Shown here one piece after another: positions 8,337 to 17,128 of a stretch of 64,000 nt of DNA. The notes below the pieces were generated by a model that was given only the letters and a program-made list of their open reading frames with translations, made no database searches and was not told where the DNA came from. The stretch spans positions 186,001 through 250,000 of the forward strand of contig JAEWMJ010000002.1 of NCBI GenBank assembly GCA_023393165.1, read 5' to 3'. The DNA comes from Bacillota bacterium (GTDB taxonomy: Bacteria > Bacillota > Clostridia > Christensenellales > Christensenellaceae). The position numbers were made by a program, and so were the translations under genes. Position 1 is the stretch's first letter, and every line of letters begins with the position of its first letter.

Positions 8337-9092
8337 TTATCCCCTGCGCTTAGTCCGGATAACCACTCTTCTGAACGGTTCCTCTCCCTCGGAAATCGTT
8401 TCCACTCTCGGATGCGACTGCAGGGTGGCGTGGAGAATCCGGCGTTCATAAGGATTCATGGGCTCAAGCGTTACCTTGCGTCCGGTTTTCGATACTTTCT
8501 GGGCTATCCTGTTAGCCAGCCGGACCAGCGCTTCTTCCCGTTTTTCACGGTAGTTCTCGGTATCCAGCATAACTCGCCTGTAATCCTGCTTGCCCTTGTT
8601 GAGGACAAGGCCCGTAATGTACTGAAGCGCGTCCAGCGTTTCGCCCCTACGGCCGATCAGCGCCGCGGTATCCTTGCCTTTTATCACAATTTTATCTATT
8701 TCGCTGTTCTGCACGGTCACGCAAAATGCATCAACCTGCATTTTTTTAAACAGTTCGTTCAAAAAGCCTTCCGCAGCACTGGGCACGGCAGCCACCGTTT
8801 CTTCCTTTACACTGCTTTCGGTCTCTTTTTTATATTCTTTAGGCGCACGGTATTCCATTTCCCTTTCGGAGGATTGCCTGTGCGGTTCCTGCTTTTTCGG
8901 TTTTTCTTCTGTAACTCCGGCCGTTTCGTTTTTGGGGATCATGCGTACTACCGCGCTTTTTCCGATCCCGAAAAGTCCTCTGCCGTCATGTACGATTTCA
9001 ATTTCAACTTCATCTATACTTAGCCCAAGCTCGTTGAGCCCGTTGAATATCGCCTGGTCCACAGTCTTGCCTTTTACTTCCAGGGCTGCCAT
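8337..9092 (-). CDS. khpB: RNA-binding protein KhpB (Jag/EloR family)
   Basis: A 251-residue RNA-binding regulator of cell elongation and division genes in Gram-positive bacteria. A Jag-N domain occupies about residues 1-52 (VKGKTVDQAIFNGL and the GRGLFGIGKS motif). A charged linker of about 60 residues rich in K, E and S follows, then a KH-II domain containing VIKGKDTAALIGRRGETLDALQ (written here as its positions, about 150-172), then an R3H domain near the C-terminus (YERRILHATLQ). The ATG at 9092 is preferred, with AGGAGG 8 bases upstream. It sits next to yidC, as in most Bacillota. Confidence 0.94.
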   Translation of the reverse strand: MAALEVKGKTVDQAIFNGLNELGLSIDEVEIEIVHDGRGLFGIGKSAVVRMIPKNETAGVTEEKPKKQEPHRQSSEREMEYRAPKEYKKETESSVKEETVAAVPSAAEGFLNELFKKMQVDAFCVTVQNSEIDKIVIKGKDTAALIGRRGETLDALQYITGLVLNKGKQDYRRVMLDTENYREKREEALVRLANRIAQKVSKTGRKVTLEPMNPYERRILHATLQSHPRVETISEGEEPFRRVVIRTKRRG

Positions 9093-9120
9093 ATTCATTT
9101 CCTCCTATCATAATGTAAAC

Positions 9121-10083
9121 CTATTTATTTTGCACAGCTATTTCTTTGGATTTTGCACGTTTTTTTGAAATATAATCAACAAGCTTCGCCTGCCCGAACG
9201 CATATGCGGAAGATATTGTCCAATAAAGCGCGAACGATGCGGGAGACGTCAAACAAATCACCACTGAAAACAGCGGGAAAAAGTACATCATAAACTTTCC
9301 GCCGGGCTGGCCCTGCGTCTGCGGACCTGCGCCGCCCGCAGCCCCCAGATCCGAAAAACCGCCGAACTTTTGCTGCAGGAACAACGATAGTCCCGATAAC
9401 GCCGGCAGTATAAACCAGCCGTTGGAGAAACCGGCAAGGCCGGCGTTTGCCACTATTTCATTCGCCATCGGCGTGTACACCGCGTCGTTTACCGTAATCG
9501 CTCCGGTCTGGAAGGAGATGAGCCCCTGCGTCTGCAGCATGGACAGTATCTGCGGCGATATGTACGACGCGTTGGACTGTACAAAACCCAGGAAATCCTG
9601 GGTGTTGGGCAGTATCGAATAAAAGCCGCTGTCCGGCTGCCAGAAATTATGGACCCAAAGCATGGAAGGCAGCGAAACCGCCTGTGTGCCGTAATGCGAT
9701 GCTCCAAGAAGCATACTGATCATTTGGTCTGTCTGAAGAATTCTCATCGCTCCGAAAAACGCGAACCAGATAGGAAGCTGAATCAGCGCCGGTAAACAAC
9801 CCATAAACGGATTTACGCCCATCTTCCGGTAAAGTTCCTGCTGCTTCTGCTGCATTCTCTGCGGATCGTTTGCATAACGCTTCTGTATGGACTGCAGTTC
9901 CGGCCCCAGCGCCGCCATCTTTTTTGAATTGTCGCGTTGCCTCTTGTCCAGCGGGAATAATACAAAACGGATAATCACCGTTAAAATGATGATCGCTACC
10001 GCATATGTCAAACCCCATCCGTGAATGCCGTTTAAGGCATTGACGAAAAGATCCGATATAAAGTTGTTATATAAAAAATCCAT
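9121..10083 (-). CDS. yidC: Membrane protein insertase YidC/Oxa1/SpoIIIJ
   Basis: A 320-residue integral membrane insertase that folds and inserts proteins alone or with SecYEG. An N-terminal membrane segment (GWGLTYAVAIIILTVIIRF) is followed by the basic cytosolic hairpin (KRQRDNSKK...RMQQKQQELYRKMGVNP), the conserved GCLPALIQLPIWFAFF segment and further hydrophobic segments near residues 215-235 and 265-295. Unlike Bacillus SpoIIIJ it has no lipobox Cys at the N-terminus. The loop between segments two and three (about residues 130-210) is longer than usual. The ribosome binding site GGAGG is 7 bases from the ATG. Confidence 0.95.
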   Translation of the reverse strand: MDFLYNNFISDLFVNALNGIHGWGLTYAVAIIILTVIIRFVLFPLDKRQRDNSKKMAALGPELQSIQKRYANDPQRMQQKQQELYRKMGVNPFMGCLPALIQLPIWFAFFGAMRILQTDQMISMLLGASHYGTQAVSLPSMLWVHNFWQPDSGFYSILPNTQDFLGFVQSNASYISPQILSMLQTQGLISFQTGAITVNDAVYTPMANEIVANAGLAGFSNGWFILPALSGLSLFLQQKFGGFSDLGAAGGAGPQTQGQPGGKFMMYFFPLFSVVICLTSPASFALYWTISSAYAFGQAKLVDYISKKRAKSKEIAVQNK

Positions 10084-10135
10084 CAGTTTCCTCCGTTGGG
10101 AACTATTATCTTTTGCATGTCAAAGCGCTTTTATC

Positions 10136-10345
10136 TCAAGGTACAGGATCGTACCCGCCCCGGCAGAAAGGATTGCACCTTAATATCCGCCATATGGCAA
10201 GACCCGTCCCTTTGAGCGCGCCGTGTTTTATGATCGCTTCCTTTGCATATGCGGAACAGGTAGGGGTAAACCGGCATTGCGCGCGCAGATAGGGTGAAAG
10301 CGCCGCCTTGTAAAAATCGATCAATAGGATCAGAACCCTTTTCAC
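10136..10345 (-). CDS. yidD: Membrane protein insertion efficiency factor YidD
   Basis: A 69-residue YidD protein with the family signature FYKAALSPYL and CRFTPTCSAYAKEAI, plus the GYDPVP C-terminus. It is thought to aid YidC-dependent insertion. It overlaps rnpA by 4 bases (ATGA) and precedes yidC, the standard order. Confidence 0.95.
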   Translation of the reverse strand: MKRVLILLIDFYKAALSPYLRAQCRFTPTCSAYAKEAIIKHGALKGTGLAIWRILRCNPFCRGGYDPVP

Positions 10346-10683
10346 CGTTTTTCCTCCGCGATCAATCCGTGTTTATTCAGTAAATAACGCATTTCTTCCT
10401 TAAGTTGCGCATACGCCGCATTTTCAATGGAAGTCCTAGCGATAAATATGATGCAGTAATTTCCATTCATCAGCGGCAGCAGTTCGCGAAAGGATTCCTT
10501 CAGCCTGCGCCGCACCTTGTTGCGTACCACGCTTTTTCCGATTTTCCGGCTTACCGAGAACCCTGCCCGGATACCGCCGTAATTGCTTTTCGCAACCACA
10601 GCAACCAAATGCCGGGCAGAGCGGGGATTCCCCTTACGATAAACGAAATTGAATTCCTTGTTTTTTTTAAGAGTATTGATCAA
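10342..10683 (-). CDS. rnpA: Ribonuclease P protein component
   Basis: The 113-residue protein subunit of RNase P, which helps the catalytic RNA process tRNA 5' ends. The RNR-type signature is visible as RNKVRRRLKESFREL near residue 57, with FVYRKGN near the N-terminus. The start is a TTG at 10683, 4 bases past the rpmH stop and without a clear ribosome binding site, so translation is probably coupled to rpmH. Confidence 0.95.
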   Translation of the reverse strand: MINTLKKNKEFNFVYRKGNPRSARHLVAVVAKSNYGGIRAGFSVSRKIGKSVVRNKVRRRLKESFRELLPLMNGNYCIIFIARTSIENAAYAQLKEEMRYLLNKHGLIAEEKR

Positions 10684-10687
10684 CTAT

Positions 10688-10822
10688 TTACGCCGATAAT
10701 ACCTTTCTGCCTTTTGCACGCCTGCGCTTCAAAACATTTCTGCCGTTTGCCGTCTTCATTCTCTGGCGGAATCCATGTACTTTGCTGTTTTGTCTTTTCT
10801 TTGGCTGGTATGTTTGCTTCAT
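10688..10822 (-). CDS. rpmH: 50S ribosomal protein L34
   Basis: A 44-codon frame begins MKQTYQPKKRQ and contains HGFRQRMKTANGRNVLKRRR and ends GRKVLSA, the invariant L34 pattern. A GAGGAG ribosome binding site precedes the ATG. It is the first gene of the leftward operon and has a consensus promoter directly upstream. Confidence 0.98.
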   Translation of the reverse strand: MKQTYQPKKRQNSKVHGFRQRMKTANGRNVLKRRRAKGRKVLSA

Positions 10823-10860
10823 GTTTTTACTCCTCATTTACTCGATAGATAGACGAATAT

Positions 10861-10889
10861 ATTATAGATGTTTTTAAAAAAAGTGTCAA
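10861..10889 (-). promoter_or_regulatory. Consensus promoter of the rpmH-rnpA-yidD-yidC-khpB operon
   Basis: On the minus strand a perfect TTGACA (10889-10884) and a perfect TATAAT (10866-10861) are separated by exactly 17 bases. This is the best promoter match in the window, fitting a strongly expressed ribosomal-protein operon. Confidence 0.9.
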
Positions 10890-10976
10890 CAACGAATGTC
10901 ACTGCGCGCCCTGTTTTCACATTTCCATTATGGGGTCAAAGCATATGTCACGGCCTCCGAAATATGCAATTCCACC

Positions 10977-11005
10977 TGTACACCCCAGCCCAATTGTGCT
11001 ATGAT
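10977..11005 (+). promoter_or_regulatory. Probable dnaA promoter
   Basis: TGTACA (10977-10982, 4 of 6) and TATGAT (11000-11005, 5 of 6) are 17 bases apart, placing the start about 28 bases before the dnaA ATG. A degenerate DnaA-box-like GTTTTCACA lies upstream at 10913-10921 and could serve autoregulation. Confidence 0.5.
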
Positions 11006-11039
11006 AGGTGTATGCCATGCAATTCAATTGGAGGAAAAA

Positions 11040-12449
11040 ATGAAGCTGTTTAGCCAGTTGTGGGAACGCGCACTTTTATATTTGGAGGAAGACCTCAATA
11101 CATTCCAGTTCAACGTTTGGATCAAGGAATTAAAGCCGGTCCGGGAAGAGGGCGATAATTTCTATTTTGAAGTTTCCACCCTTATGCAAAAAAACTTAAT
11201 GAACGAAAAATACAGCGAGAAAATAAAGGCGGCCATGCAAATGGCTTACGAGGATATTCTCGATATTTCAAATCCTCATATCACGCCGTATTTTCTGATG
11301 GAGTCCGAGTACACCAAGCTGGAAGAAAAAGACAAGGAAGAAACCGAAGAAAAAAAGAAAATCAATTACCGAAATATTCCGCTCGATCCAAACAATACGT
11401 TCGATACGTTTGTTGTCGGTGAATGCAACCATTTTGCAAACCAGATGGCGATCAACGTTGCACAGGCCCCCGGCCGGACATACAATCCTCTTTTCCTGTA
11501 CGGCGGCCCAAGCCTTGGAAAAACGCATCTGATCCACGCGATCGGCAATTTTATACTGGACAAGAATCCGGACGCAAAAATCGTTTATGTTTCAAGCGAA
11601 ACATTCATGAACGAACTTATCAGTATGCTTCGCGTCACCAACAATAAAATGGAAGTCGACGTGCGCGAACAGTTCCGCAACCGGTACCGCAAGGTGGATA
11701 TTCTTCTGGTGGACGATATCCAGTTCCTGGCAGGCAAAGATTTTATCCAGGATGAATTTTTCCATACGTTCAACGCGCTGCACCAGCTGGGCAAACAGAT
11801 CGTAATATCGTCGGACAAGCCTCCTCACGAACTCCAGAAAATGGAGCAGCGTCTTTTATCCAGATTTGAATGGGGAATTACTGTGGATATCAAACCGCCC
11901 GATTACGAAACCAGGACGGCTATACTCATGCGCAAGGCCCAGCTGATTGTCCGCAAGGACGAAAATATCCTGCCCATTCAAAATGAAGTATACCATTATA
12001 TAGCGTCCAAAATTACAACGGATATCCGCAAGCTGGAAGGCGCGCTCCGCAAGGTCATCATGTACGCCGAGTTCAACCGGGAGGGCATGAAGCTCAAGAA
12101 AATAGATCTCGCTCTTGCGGAAAAAGCCCTTGAAAATTACCTGAACGACGCCAAGCCAAAGGTCCTGACTCCTTCCTTTATTATTGATATGGTTTGCCGC
12201 CAGTTCAACATCAGGCCGGAAGAGATCAAGGGAAAACAAAAAAACAGGGAGTTTGCATATCCCAGGCAGATCGCCATGTACATTCTTCGGAACGTTACCG
12301 AACTTCCCTATGTGAAAATCGCCGAACTGTTCGAAAAGAAGGACCATACCACCGTGATCTACGCTGTGGATAAAATTTCGCAGCAAATGGACGAAGATGT
12401 TGAAACAAAGAACATAATCGAGGATTTGATTATGAGGATAAAACAATAA
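11040..12449 (+). CDS. dnaA: Chromosomal replication initiator protein
   Basis: DnaA, 469 residues, binds and melts oriC. Domain I (about 1-85, FNVWIKELKPV) is followed by a short charged domain II, then the AAA+ domain with Walker A (GGPSLGKTHL), Walker B (ILLVDDIQFLAGK) and sensor I (IVISSDKPP), and domain IV with PRQIAMYILR and KKDHTTVIYA. Two conserved positions differ. The usual GGVGLGKT has Ser in place of a Gly. The domain IV loop that usually reads GGRDHTTV or GNRDHTTV reads EKKDHTTV, replacing an Arg that contacts the DnaA box. The start is the ATG at 11040 with GGAGG upstream; the longer frame is unsupported. Confidence 0.97.
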   Translation: MKLFSQLWERALLYLEEDLNTFQFNVWIKELKPVREEGDNFYFEVSTLMQKNLMNEKYSEKIKAAMQMAYEDILDISNPHITPYFLMESEYTKLEEKDKEETEEKKKINYRNIPLDPNNTFDTFVVGECNHFANQMAINVAQAPGRTYNPLFLYGGPSLGKTHLIHAIGNFILDKNPDAKIVYVSSETFMNELISMLRVTNNKMEVDVREQFRNRYRKVDILLVDDIQFLAGKDFIQDEFFHTFNALHQLGKQIVISSDKPPHELQKMEQRLLSRFEWGITVDIKPPDYETRTAILMRKAQLIVRKDENILPIQNEVYHYIASKITTDIRKLEGALRKVIMYAEFNREGMKLKKIDLALAEKALENYLNDAKPKVLTPSFIIDMVCRQFNIRPEEIKGKQKNREFAYPRQIAMYILRNVTELPYVKIAELFEKKDHTTVIYAVDKISQQMDEDVETKNIIEDLIMRIKQ

Positions 12450-12600
12450 ACAATTGCGAATAAAAATGTGTGCATATTTTTTTTACCGGAATCATAGAAT
12501 AATAAATTGCACAAATTTTCTACAAAAAAAACATACTTATTCTTGGTATTTTTACAAAGTATGCACCGCGGCAAACAGCATCAGAAAGGGAAAAATCAGG

Positions 12601-12660
12601 CATTTTCACTTTTTCACACCCCCTACTACTGCTACTGCTACCTATACTAAAGTGATAATT
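12601..12660 (+). other. oriC: Predicted origin unwinding element with DnaA-trio (oriC)
   Basis: Two tandem TTTTCAC cores lie at 12603-12609 and 12611-12617; the second forms a degenerate DnaA box, TTTTTCACA (12610-12618). A run of C (12619-12623) follows, then CTA-type triplets to 12649 (CTA, CTA, CTG, CTA, CTG, CTA, then CCT, ATA, CTA). On the complementary strand these read 3'-GAT-5', the DnaA-trio pattern known from Bacillus subtilis. The order box, GC cluster, trios matches the basal unwinding system. It ends 24 bases before the dnaN start codon. The rest of 12450-12600 is AT-rich with no perfect DnaA box. Confidence 0.7.
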
Positions 12661-12673
12661 GGAGGACAACGGC

Positions 12674-13768
12674 ATGCATTTTATCAGTACGAAATCAGAA
12701 ATACTAAAGGCAATCAATATCGTCACAAAAGCGACATCCAAAATGCAGAAAACTATACTGGAATGTATTCTTTTTCAATGCACGCAAACGGGGATCACGC
12801 TGAAGGCAACCGACATCTCTATTTCCATCAAAACAAAGCTGGAAGCGGAGGTATTGAAAGAAGGCGAGGTTGCGATACCTGCAAGGTTCTTATATGAGAT
12901 CATCAGCAAGTTTCCGGAAAGCGACGTATCCTTTCATATGCTTACCGAGAATACCATCGAGATCAGCTGCATGAATTCCAAGGTCAATATTCAAAGCATG
13001 AACGCTTCGGAGTTTCCCGCTTTTCCGGAAATCAAAACCGAAAATACGGTGAAGGTTCAGGAAAAAGTGCTGAGAGAGATGATCAACCAGACGATTTTTT
13101 CTGCGGCGACTTCGGAAGACAAGCCGATACTGACGGGCGTTATGTTTCATATCGAAAAAGACAGCCTTGAGATCGTTGCGCTGGACGGATACCGTATGGC
13201 GGTACGGAATCAGCAGGTGATATCCGAAATCGAGGCGTCCTGTGTTGTTCCGGCAAGAACCGCCCGTGAAATTTCAAGGATCGTTGAAGATACCGAGAGA
13301 AACGTTAAAATCACTGTCAGCGGAAATATGGCGCTGTTTGAAATTAACGGCACGGAAATATATAGCCGGCTGCTGGAAGGAGAATATATCAAATACAAAA
13401 ATCTTCTTCCCAAAAGCCATAAAACAGAGATCATCGTGGAAAAGGATATGATCCGCGATTCCATAGAACGCGCGTCCGTTCTTGCACGCGAAGGAAACAA
13501 CAACCTTGTAAAAATGGATATCAGAGACAATATTCTCTATATTTCCTCCAACTCGGAGATCGGGAACATAGACGAAAATATTCCGGTGATGCAAACCGGA
13601 GACAACCTGATGATCGCATTTAACGCAAAATATATATCGGACGTTTTGAAAAGCATCGAGGACAAGGAAGTCAAACTGGAGTTCAACACGCCCATCAGCC
13701 CGTGCCTGATTGTAAAGCCGGGCAGCGAAGCGTATCATTATCTTATTTTGCCCGTACAGGTCCGGTAG
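12674..13768 (+). CDS. dnaN: DNA polymerase III beta subunit (sliding clamp)
   Basis: The 364-residue processivity clamp that encircles DNA and tethers polymerase III. Three clamp folds fit the length. MHFISTKSEILKAINIVTKA at the N-terminus, DGYRMAVR near residue 172 and the C-terminal YHYLILPVQVR are family-typical. The ATG at 12674 has GGAGGA 7 bases upstream. It directly follows the predicted unwinding element and is followed by recF after 4 bases. The small S4-domain gene often found between dnaN and recF is absent. Confidence 0.98.
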   Translation: MHFISTKSEILKAINIVTKATSKMQKTILECILFQCTQTGITLKATDISISIKTKLEAEVLKEGEVAIPARFLYEIISKFPESDVSFHMLTENTIEISCMNSKVNIQSMNASEFPAFPEIKTENTVKVQEKVLREMINQTIFSAATSEDKPILTGVMFHIEKDSLEIVALDGYRMAVRNQQVISEIEASCVVPARTAREISRIVEDTERNVKITVSGNMALFEINGTEIYSRLLEGEYIKYKNLLPKSHKTEIIVEKDMIRDSIERASVLAREGNNNLVKMDIRDNILYISSNSEIGNIDENIPVMQTGDNLMIAFNAKYISDVLKSIEDKEVKLEFNTPISPCLIVKPGSEAYHYLILPVQVR

Positions 13769-13772
13769 ATAA

Positions 13773-14846
13773 ATGGTCATCGAGTCTTTATTCCTACGCA
13801 ATTTCAGGAATTATGAGAAGCTCGAAATCACGGATTTTTCATCCGAACTGAATGTTATTGCCGGAAAAAACGCGCAGGGAAAAACCAATATCATAGAGGC
13901 GATTTCCTATATCGCGTCAGGCAAGTCGTTCCGGTCTTCCCGGGACGCTTTTGCAATCAGGGAAGGCGAAACGCAGGCGTATGTGCGCGCCGTATACTCT
14001 GAAGGCGGCGTTCGGCGAAACGTTGAAATGCTGCTGCAGAAAGGGCGCAAAAAGGCGTTCAAAATAGGCGGGGAAACCGTCAAAAAAATGAGCGAATTGT
14101 ACCACGCGCTTTCCGTGGTAATATTCTCCCCCGAGGATCTTAAGATCGTAAAGGAATCCCCCCAGCTGCGCCGGCATTTTCTGGACGAGGAGATTTGCAA
14201 GATACGCCCGTCCTATCTGGACGCGCTGAAAAAATTCCAGAATATTTTAAGCGAAAAAAGCGCCGCGCTCCGTCAGTATAAGGACAATTCCGCCCTAGTG
14301 GACGCATACAACGAACAAATGGCCGGATACATCGCCGTGATACTCAAAAACCGGGAGAGCTATTGCGAAAAACTGACGGAAAATATCGGCGGCGTGCTTG
14401 TCACAATGGAACTGGGCGAAAAAATCGAGTTCAAATACCTGCCTACCGTACAGAAAGACGACGTTATGTCCGCCCTTCAAAAGATCAAGGCAAGGGAGAT
14501 CGAGGAAAGGCAGTGCCTCATCGGTCCCCAGCGGGATGAAGTCGGTATTACCGTAAATGGAAAGGAAGCCAAATTTTTCGCTTCCCAGGGGCAGATCCGT
14601 TTAGTGATGCTGGCAACCAAGATCGCCGCCGTCAGGATCATCCAGGATTCGACCGGCCGGGTTCCGGTTCTTTTATTGGACGATGTGTTTTCCGAACTGG
14701 ATATTGACCGGAAAACATGGGCGGTTCGTAATTTAAAAGGAATGCAGACCTTTATTACGACCGCAAATATTGCCGAAGCGCAGAAAATAAACGGCAGAAT
14801 ATACGGCGTAAAAGCCGGCTGCGCATTCCCCATGGCAAGGCCGTAG
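13773..14846 (+). CDS. recF: DNA replication and repair protein RecF
   Basis: A 357-residue SMC-like ATPase that helps load RecA at gaps. Walker A is GKNAQGKTNIIEA near residue 31, the ABC-type signature lies around FASQGQIRLVMLA near 270, and Walker B is VLLLDDVFSELD near 303. It is spaced 4 bases from dnaN and is presumably co-transcribed with it. Confidence 0.97.
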   Translation: MVIESLFLRNFRNYEKLEITDFSSELNVIAGKNAQGKTNIIEAISYIASGKSFRSSRDAFAIREGETQAYVRAVYSEGGVRRNVEMLLQKGRKKAFKIGGETVKKMSELYHALSVVIFSPEDLKIVKESPQLRRHFLDEEICKIRPSYLDALKKFQNILSEKSAALRQYKDNSALVDAYNEQMAGYIAVILKNRESYCEKLTENIGGVLVTMELGEKIEFKYLPTVQKDDVMSALQKIKAREIEERQCLIGPQRDEVGITVNGKEAKFFASQGQIRLVMLATKIAAVRIIQDSTGRVPVLLLDDVFSELDIDRKTWAVRNLKGMQTFITTANIAEAQKINGRIYGVKAGCAFPMARP

Positions 14847-14880
14847 GGGGGGTCGCGCATACTTTTACGCGGTTAATTCT

Positions 14881-14920
14881 TTGACTAGAAAGCTCATTTA
14901 TGCTATACTAAAATAGTATA
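14881..14920 (+). promoter_or_regulatory. Promoter of remB-gyrB-gyrA overlapped by a palindrome
   Basis: TTGACT (14881-14886) and TATACT (14904-14909) are 17 bases apart. A perfect palindrome TATACTA-aaa-TAGTATA (14904-14920) begins at the -10 hexamer and covers the predicted start site, as an operator would. Confidence 0.7.
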
Positions 14921-14935
14921 AAAAGGAGCTTTTTT

Positions 14936-15193
14936 ATGTCGTTACATATTGGTGGTAAAAAGGAAATAGCGGAAAAGAAGATTCTTTTCATTCTGGATTA
15001 CGAGCAGGCAATGAACAATGCGGATAGCAGCATGTTTTTAAAAAACAACTGTGGATCCCAGGAAGATATAGAAAATACCCAAACAAAAAAATCAATTGTG
15101 GTAACGGAAACGAACGGGAAAATAGAAATTTATTATTCCCCTATTTCTTCCGTTACCCTTGCGGGGAGATGTAGATATGAGTGGACAGAATAG
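14936..15193 (+). CDS. remB: RemB-like extracellular matrix regulatory protein (DUF370)
   Basis: An 85-residue protein resembling Bacillus YaaB/RemB, a relative of the DNA-binding biofilm regulator RemA. The family features are LHIGGKKEI near the N-terminus, FILDYEQAM near residue 18 and the C-terminal KIEIYYSPISSVTLAGR. The central region is variable. It sits between recF and gyrB exactly as in Bacillus subtilis. The ATG has AAGGAG upstream; its 3' end overlaps gyrB by 17 bases, so the two are coupled. Confidence 0.87.
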   Translation: MSLHIGGKKEIAEKKILFILDYEQAMNNADSSMFLKNNCGSQEDIENTQTKKSIVVTETNGKIEIYYSPISSVTLAGRCRYEWTE

Positions 15194-17099
15194 CAGCAGC
15201 GAGCTTTATGACGAAAGCCAGATACAGATACTGGAAGGCCTTGAGCCTGTACGGAAACGGCCCGGTATGTATATCGGCTCGACAGATGAAAGAGGGCTGC
15301 ATCACCTTGTTTATGAAATCGTAGATAATTCGATAGACGAGGCAATGGGCGGTTACTGCGACAAGATCGACGTAACGCTCTACGAAGACGGATCCGTAGA
15401 AGTAGTGGACAACGGAAGGGGCATACCCGTAGGGATGCATCCCGTGGCGGGCGTTTCTACGCTGGAGGTGGCGCTTACCATGCTGCATGCCGGCGGTAAG
15501 TTCGATGGGACAGGCTACAAGGTTTCGGGCGGGCTGCACGGCGTGGGCGTTTCCGTAGTGAACGCGCTTTCAAAAAAGCTGATAGCAACAGTCAAAATTC
15601 ACGGATTCGAATACAGGCAGGAATTTGAGCGCGGAACCAAAACTACTGAGCTTACTACCATAGGCGAGACTGACCTTAGGGGTACAACCATACGGTTTTA
15701 TCCTGATGAAGAGATATTCGAGACCGTTGAGTTTTCGTTCGATACCCTTTGCAGCCGGTTCCGTGAAATGGCGTTTTTAAACGCCGGCGTCAAAATAACC
15801 ATTCAGGACAAGCGCTCCGGACAACCGGCCGAAAAGGAATACTGCTACGAGGGCGGTATCAAATCCTTTGTCAAATATTTAAATAAAAACAAATCGCCCC
15901 TGTTTGAGGATCCTATTTATCTGACGTCCGTTGCCGAAAACGGCACGTCGGTGGTTGAGGTTGCCATGCAGTACAACGAGGGATACAGCGAGAATATTTT
16001 TTCGTTTGCCAACAATATCTCCACCCACGAAGGCGGCACGCATCTCAATGGGTTTAAGGCGGCCTTGACCCGGGTGATAAACAACTATGCTCAAAAATAC
16101 GGATATGTGAAGCAAAGCGAAAGCAATTTATCCGGTGAAGATATCAGGGAAGGCCTGACTGCAATCATCAGCGTTAAGCTGGTTGATCCGCAGTTCGAGG
16201 GCCAGACCAAAACCAAACTGGGTAATTCCGAAATGCGCCCCCTGACAGACAGCGTTGTTGCCGAAGGCCTTTCGGCTTTTCTGGAGGAAAACCCGCAGAT
16301 GGCGCGCGTGGTCATCGAAAAATGCCTGACCGCCAAACGCGCGCGGGAAGCCGCCAAAAAAGCGCGGGAATTGACGCGCCGGAAAACGGCTCTGGAATCC
16401 ACCTCATTACCCGGGAAATTGGCGGACTGCAGCGAAAAAGACGCCTCGAAATGCGAGATATTCATCGTTGAGGGCGACAGTGCGGGCGGAAGCGCAAAGC
16501 AGGGCCGCGACCGCCGGTTCCAGGCAATACTGCCGCTTCGCGGCAAGATTCTCAATGTAGAGAAAACCAGGCAGGACAAGGCTCTTTCCAATAACGAAAT
16601 CAAGGCGATGATCACTGCGTTCGGCGCGGGGATCAGCGACGAATTTGATCTGGAGAAACTGCGGTACCATAAGATCATCTGCATGACGGACGCGGACGTG
16701 GACGGAAGCCATATCCGTACACTGATGCTCACGTTCTTTTACCGGTTCATGCGGCCCCTGATAGACAAGGGCCATGTGTATATCGCTCAGCCGCCGCTTT
16801 ATAAGGTAAACAAGGGCAAAACCGAAAAATATCTTTACAGCGAAGAGGAATTGAGAAAATACATCGATGAAATCGGCGAAGGCGCCTCTATCCAGCGGTA
16901 CAAAGGCCTCGGAGAGATGAACGCCGAACAGCTTTGGGAAACCACAATGGATCCTGAAACGCGCATACTGCTGAAAGTGGACCTTAAGGACGCGATAGAC
17001 GCGGAGGAAACGTTCACCATGCTGATGGGAGACAACGTCATGCTTCGGAAAGAATTTATTGAGCAAAACGCCAAACTGGTTTCCAATCTGGATATATAG
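15177..17099 (+). CDS. gyrB: DNA gyrase subunit B
   Basis: The 640-residue ATPase subunit of gyrase. The GHKL ATPase domain shows EIVDNSIDEA, VVDNGRGIPVG and GGLHGVG; the TOPRIM region shows EGDSAGGSAKQGRDR, LPLRGKILNVE and TDADVDGSHI; the C-terminus has the RYKGLGEMN motif. The ATG at 15177 overlaps remB and has GGGGAG upstream. Confidence 0.98.
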   Translation: MSGQNSSSELYDESQIQILEGLEPVRKRPGMYIGSTDERGLHHLVYEIVDNSIDEAMGGYCDKIDVTLYEDGSVEVVDNGRGIPVGMHPVAGVSTLEVALTMLHAGGKFDGTGYKVSGGLHGVGVSVVNALSKKLIATVKIHGFEYRQEFERGTKTTELTTIGETDLRGTTIRFYPDEEIFETVEFSFDTLCSRFREMAFLNAGVKITIQDKRSGQPAEKEYCYEGGIKSFVKYLNKNKSPLFEDPIYLTSVAENGTSVVEVAMQYNEGYSENIFSFANNISTHEGGTHLNGFKAALTRVINNYAQKYGYVKQSESNLSGEDIREGLTAIISVKLVDPQFEGQTKTKLGNSEMRPLTDSVVAEGLSAFLEENPQMARVVIEKCLTAKRAREAAKKARELTRRKTALESTSLPGKLADCSEKDASKCEIFIVEGDSAGGSAKQGRDRRFQAILPLRGKILNVEKTRQDKALSNNEIKAMITAFGAGISDEFDLEKLRYHKIICMTDADVDGSHIRTLMLTFFYRFMRPLIDKGHVYIAQPPLYKVNKGKTEKYLYSEEELRKYIDEIGEGASIQRYKGLGEMNAEQLWETTMDPETRILLKVDLKDAIDAEETFTMLMGDNVMLRKEFIEQNAKLVSNLDI

Positions 17100-17128
17100 C
17101 TTAAATGCGAAAAGAGGAGAGTGCAATA

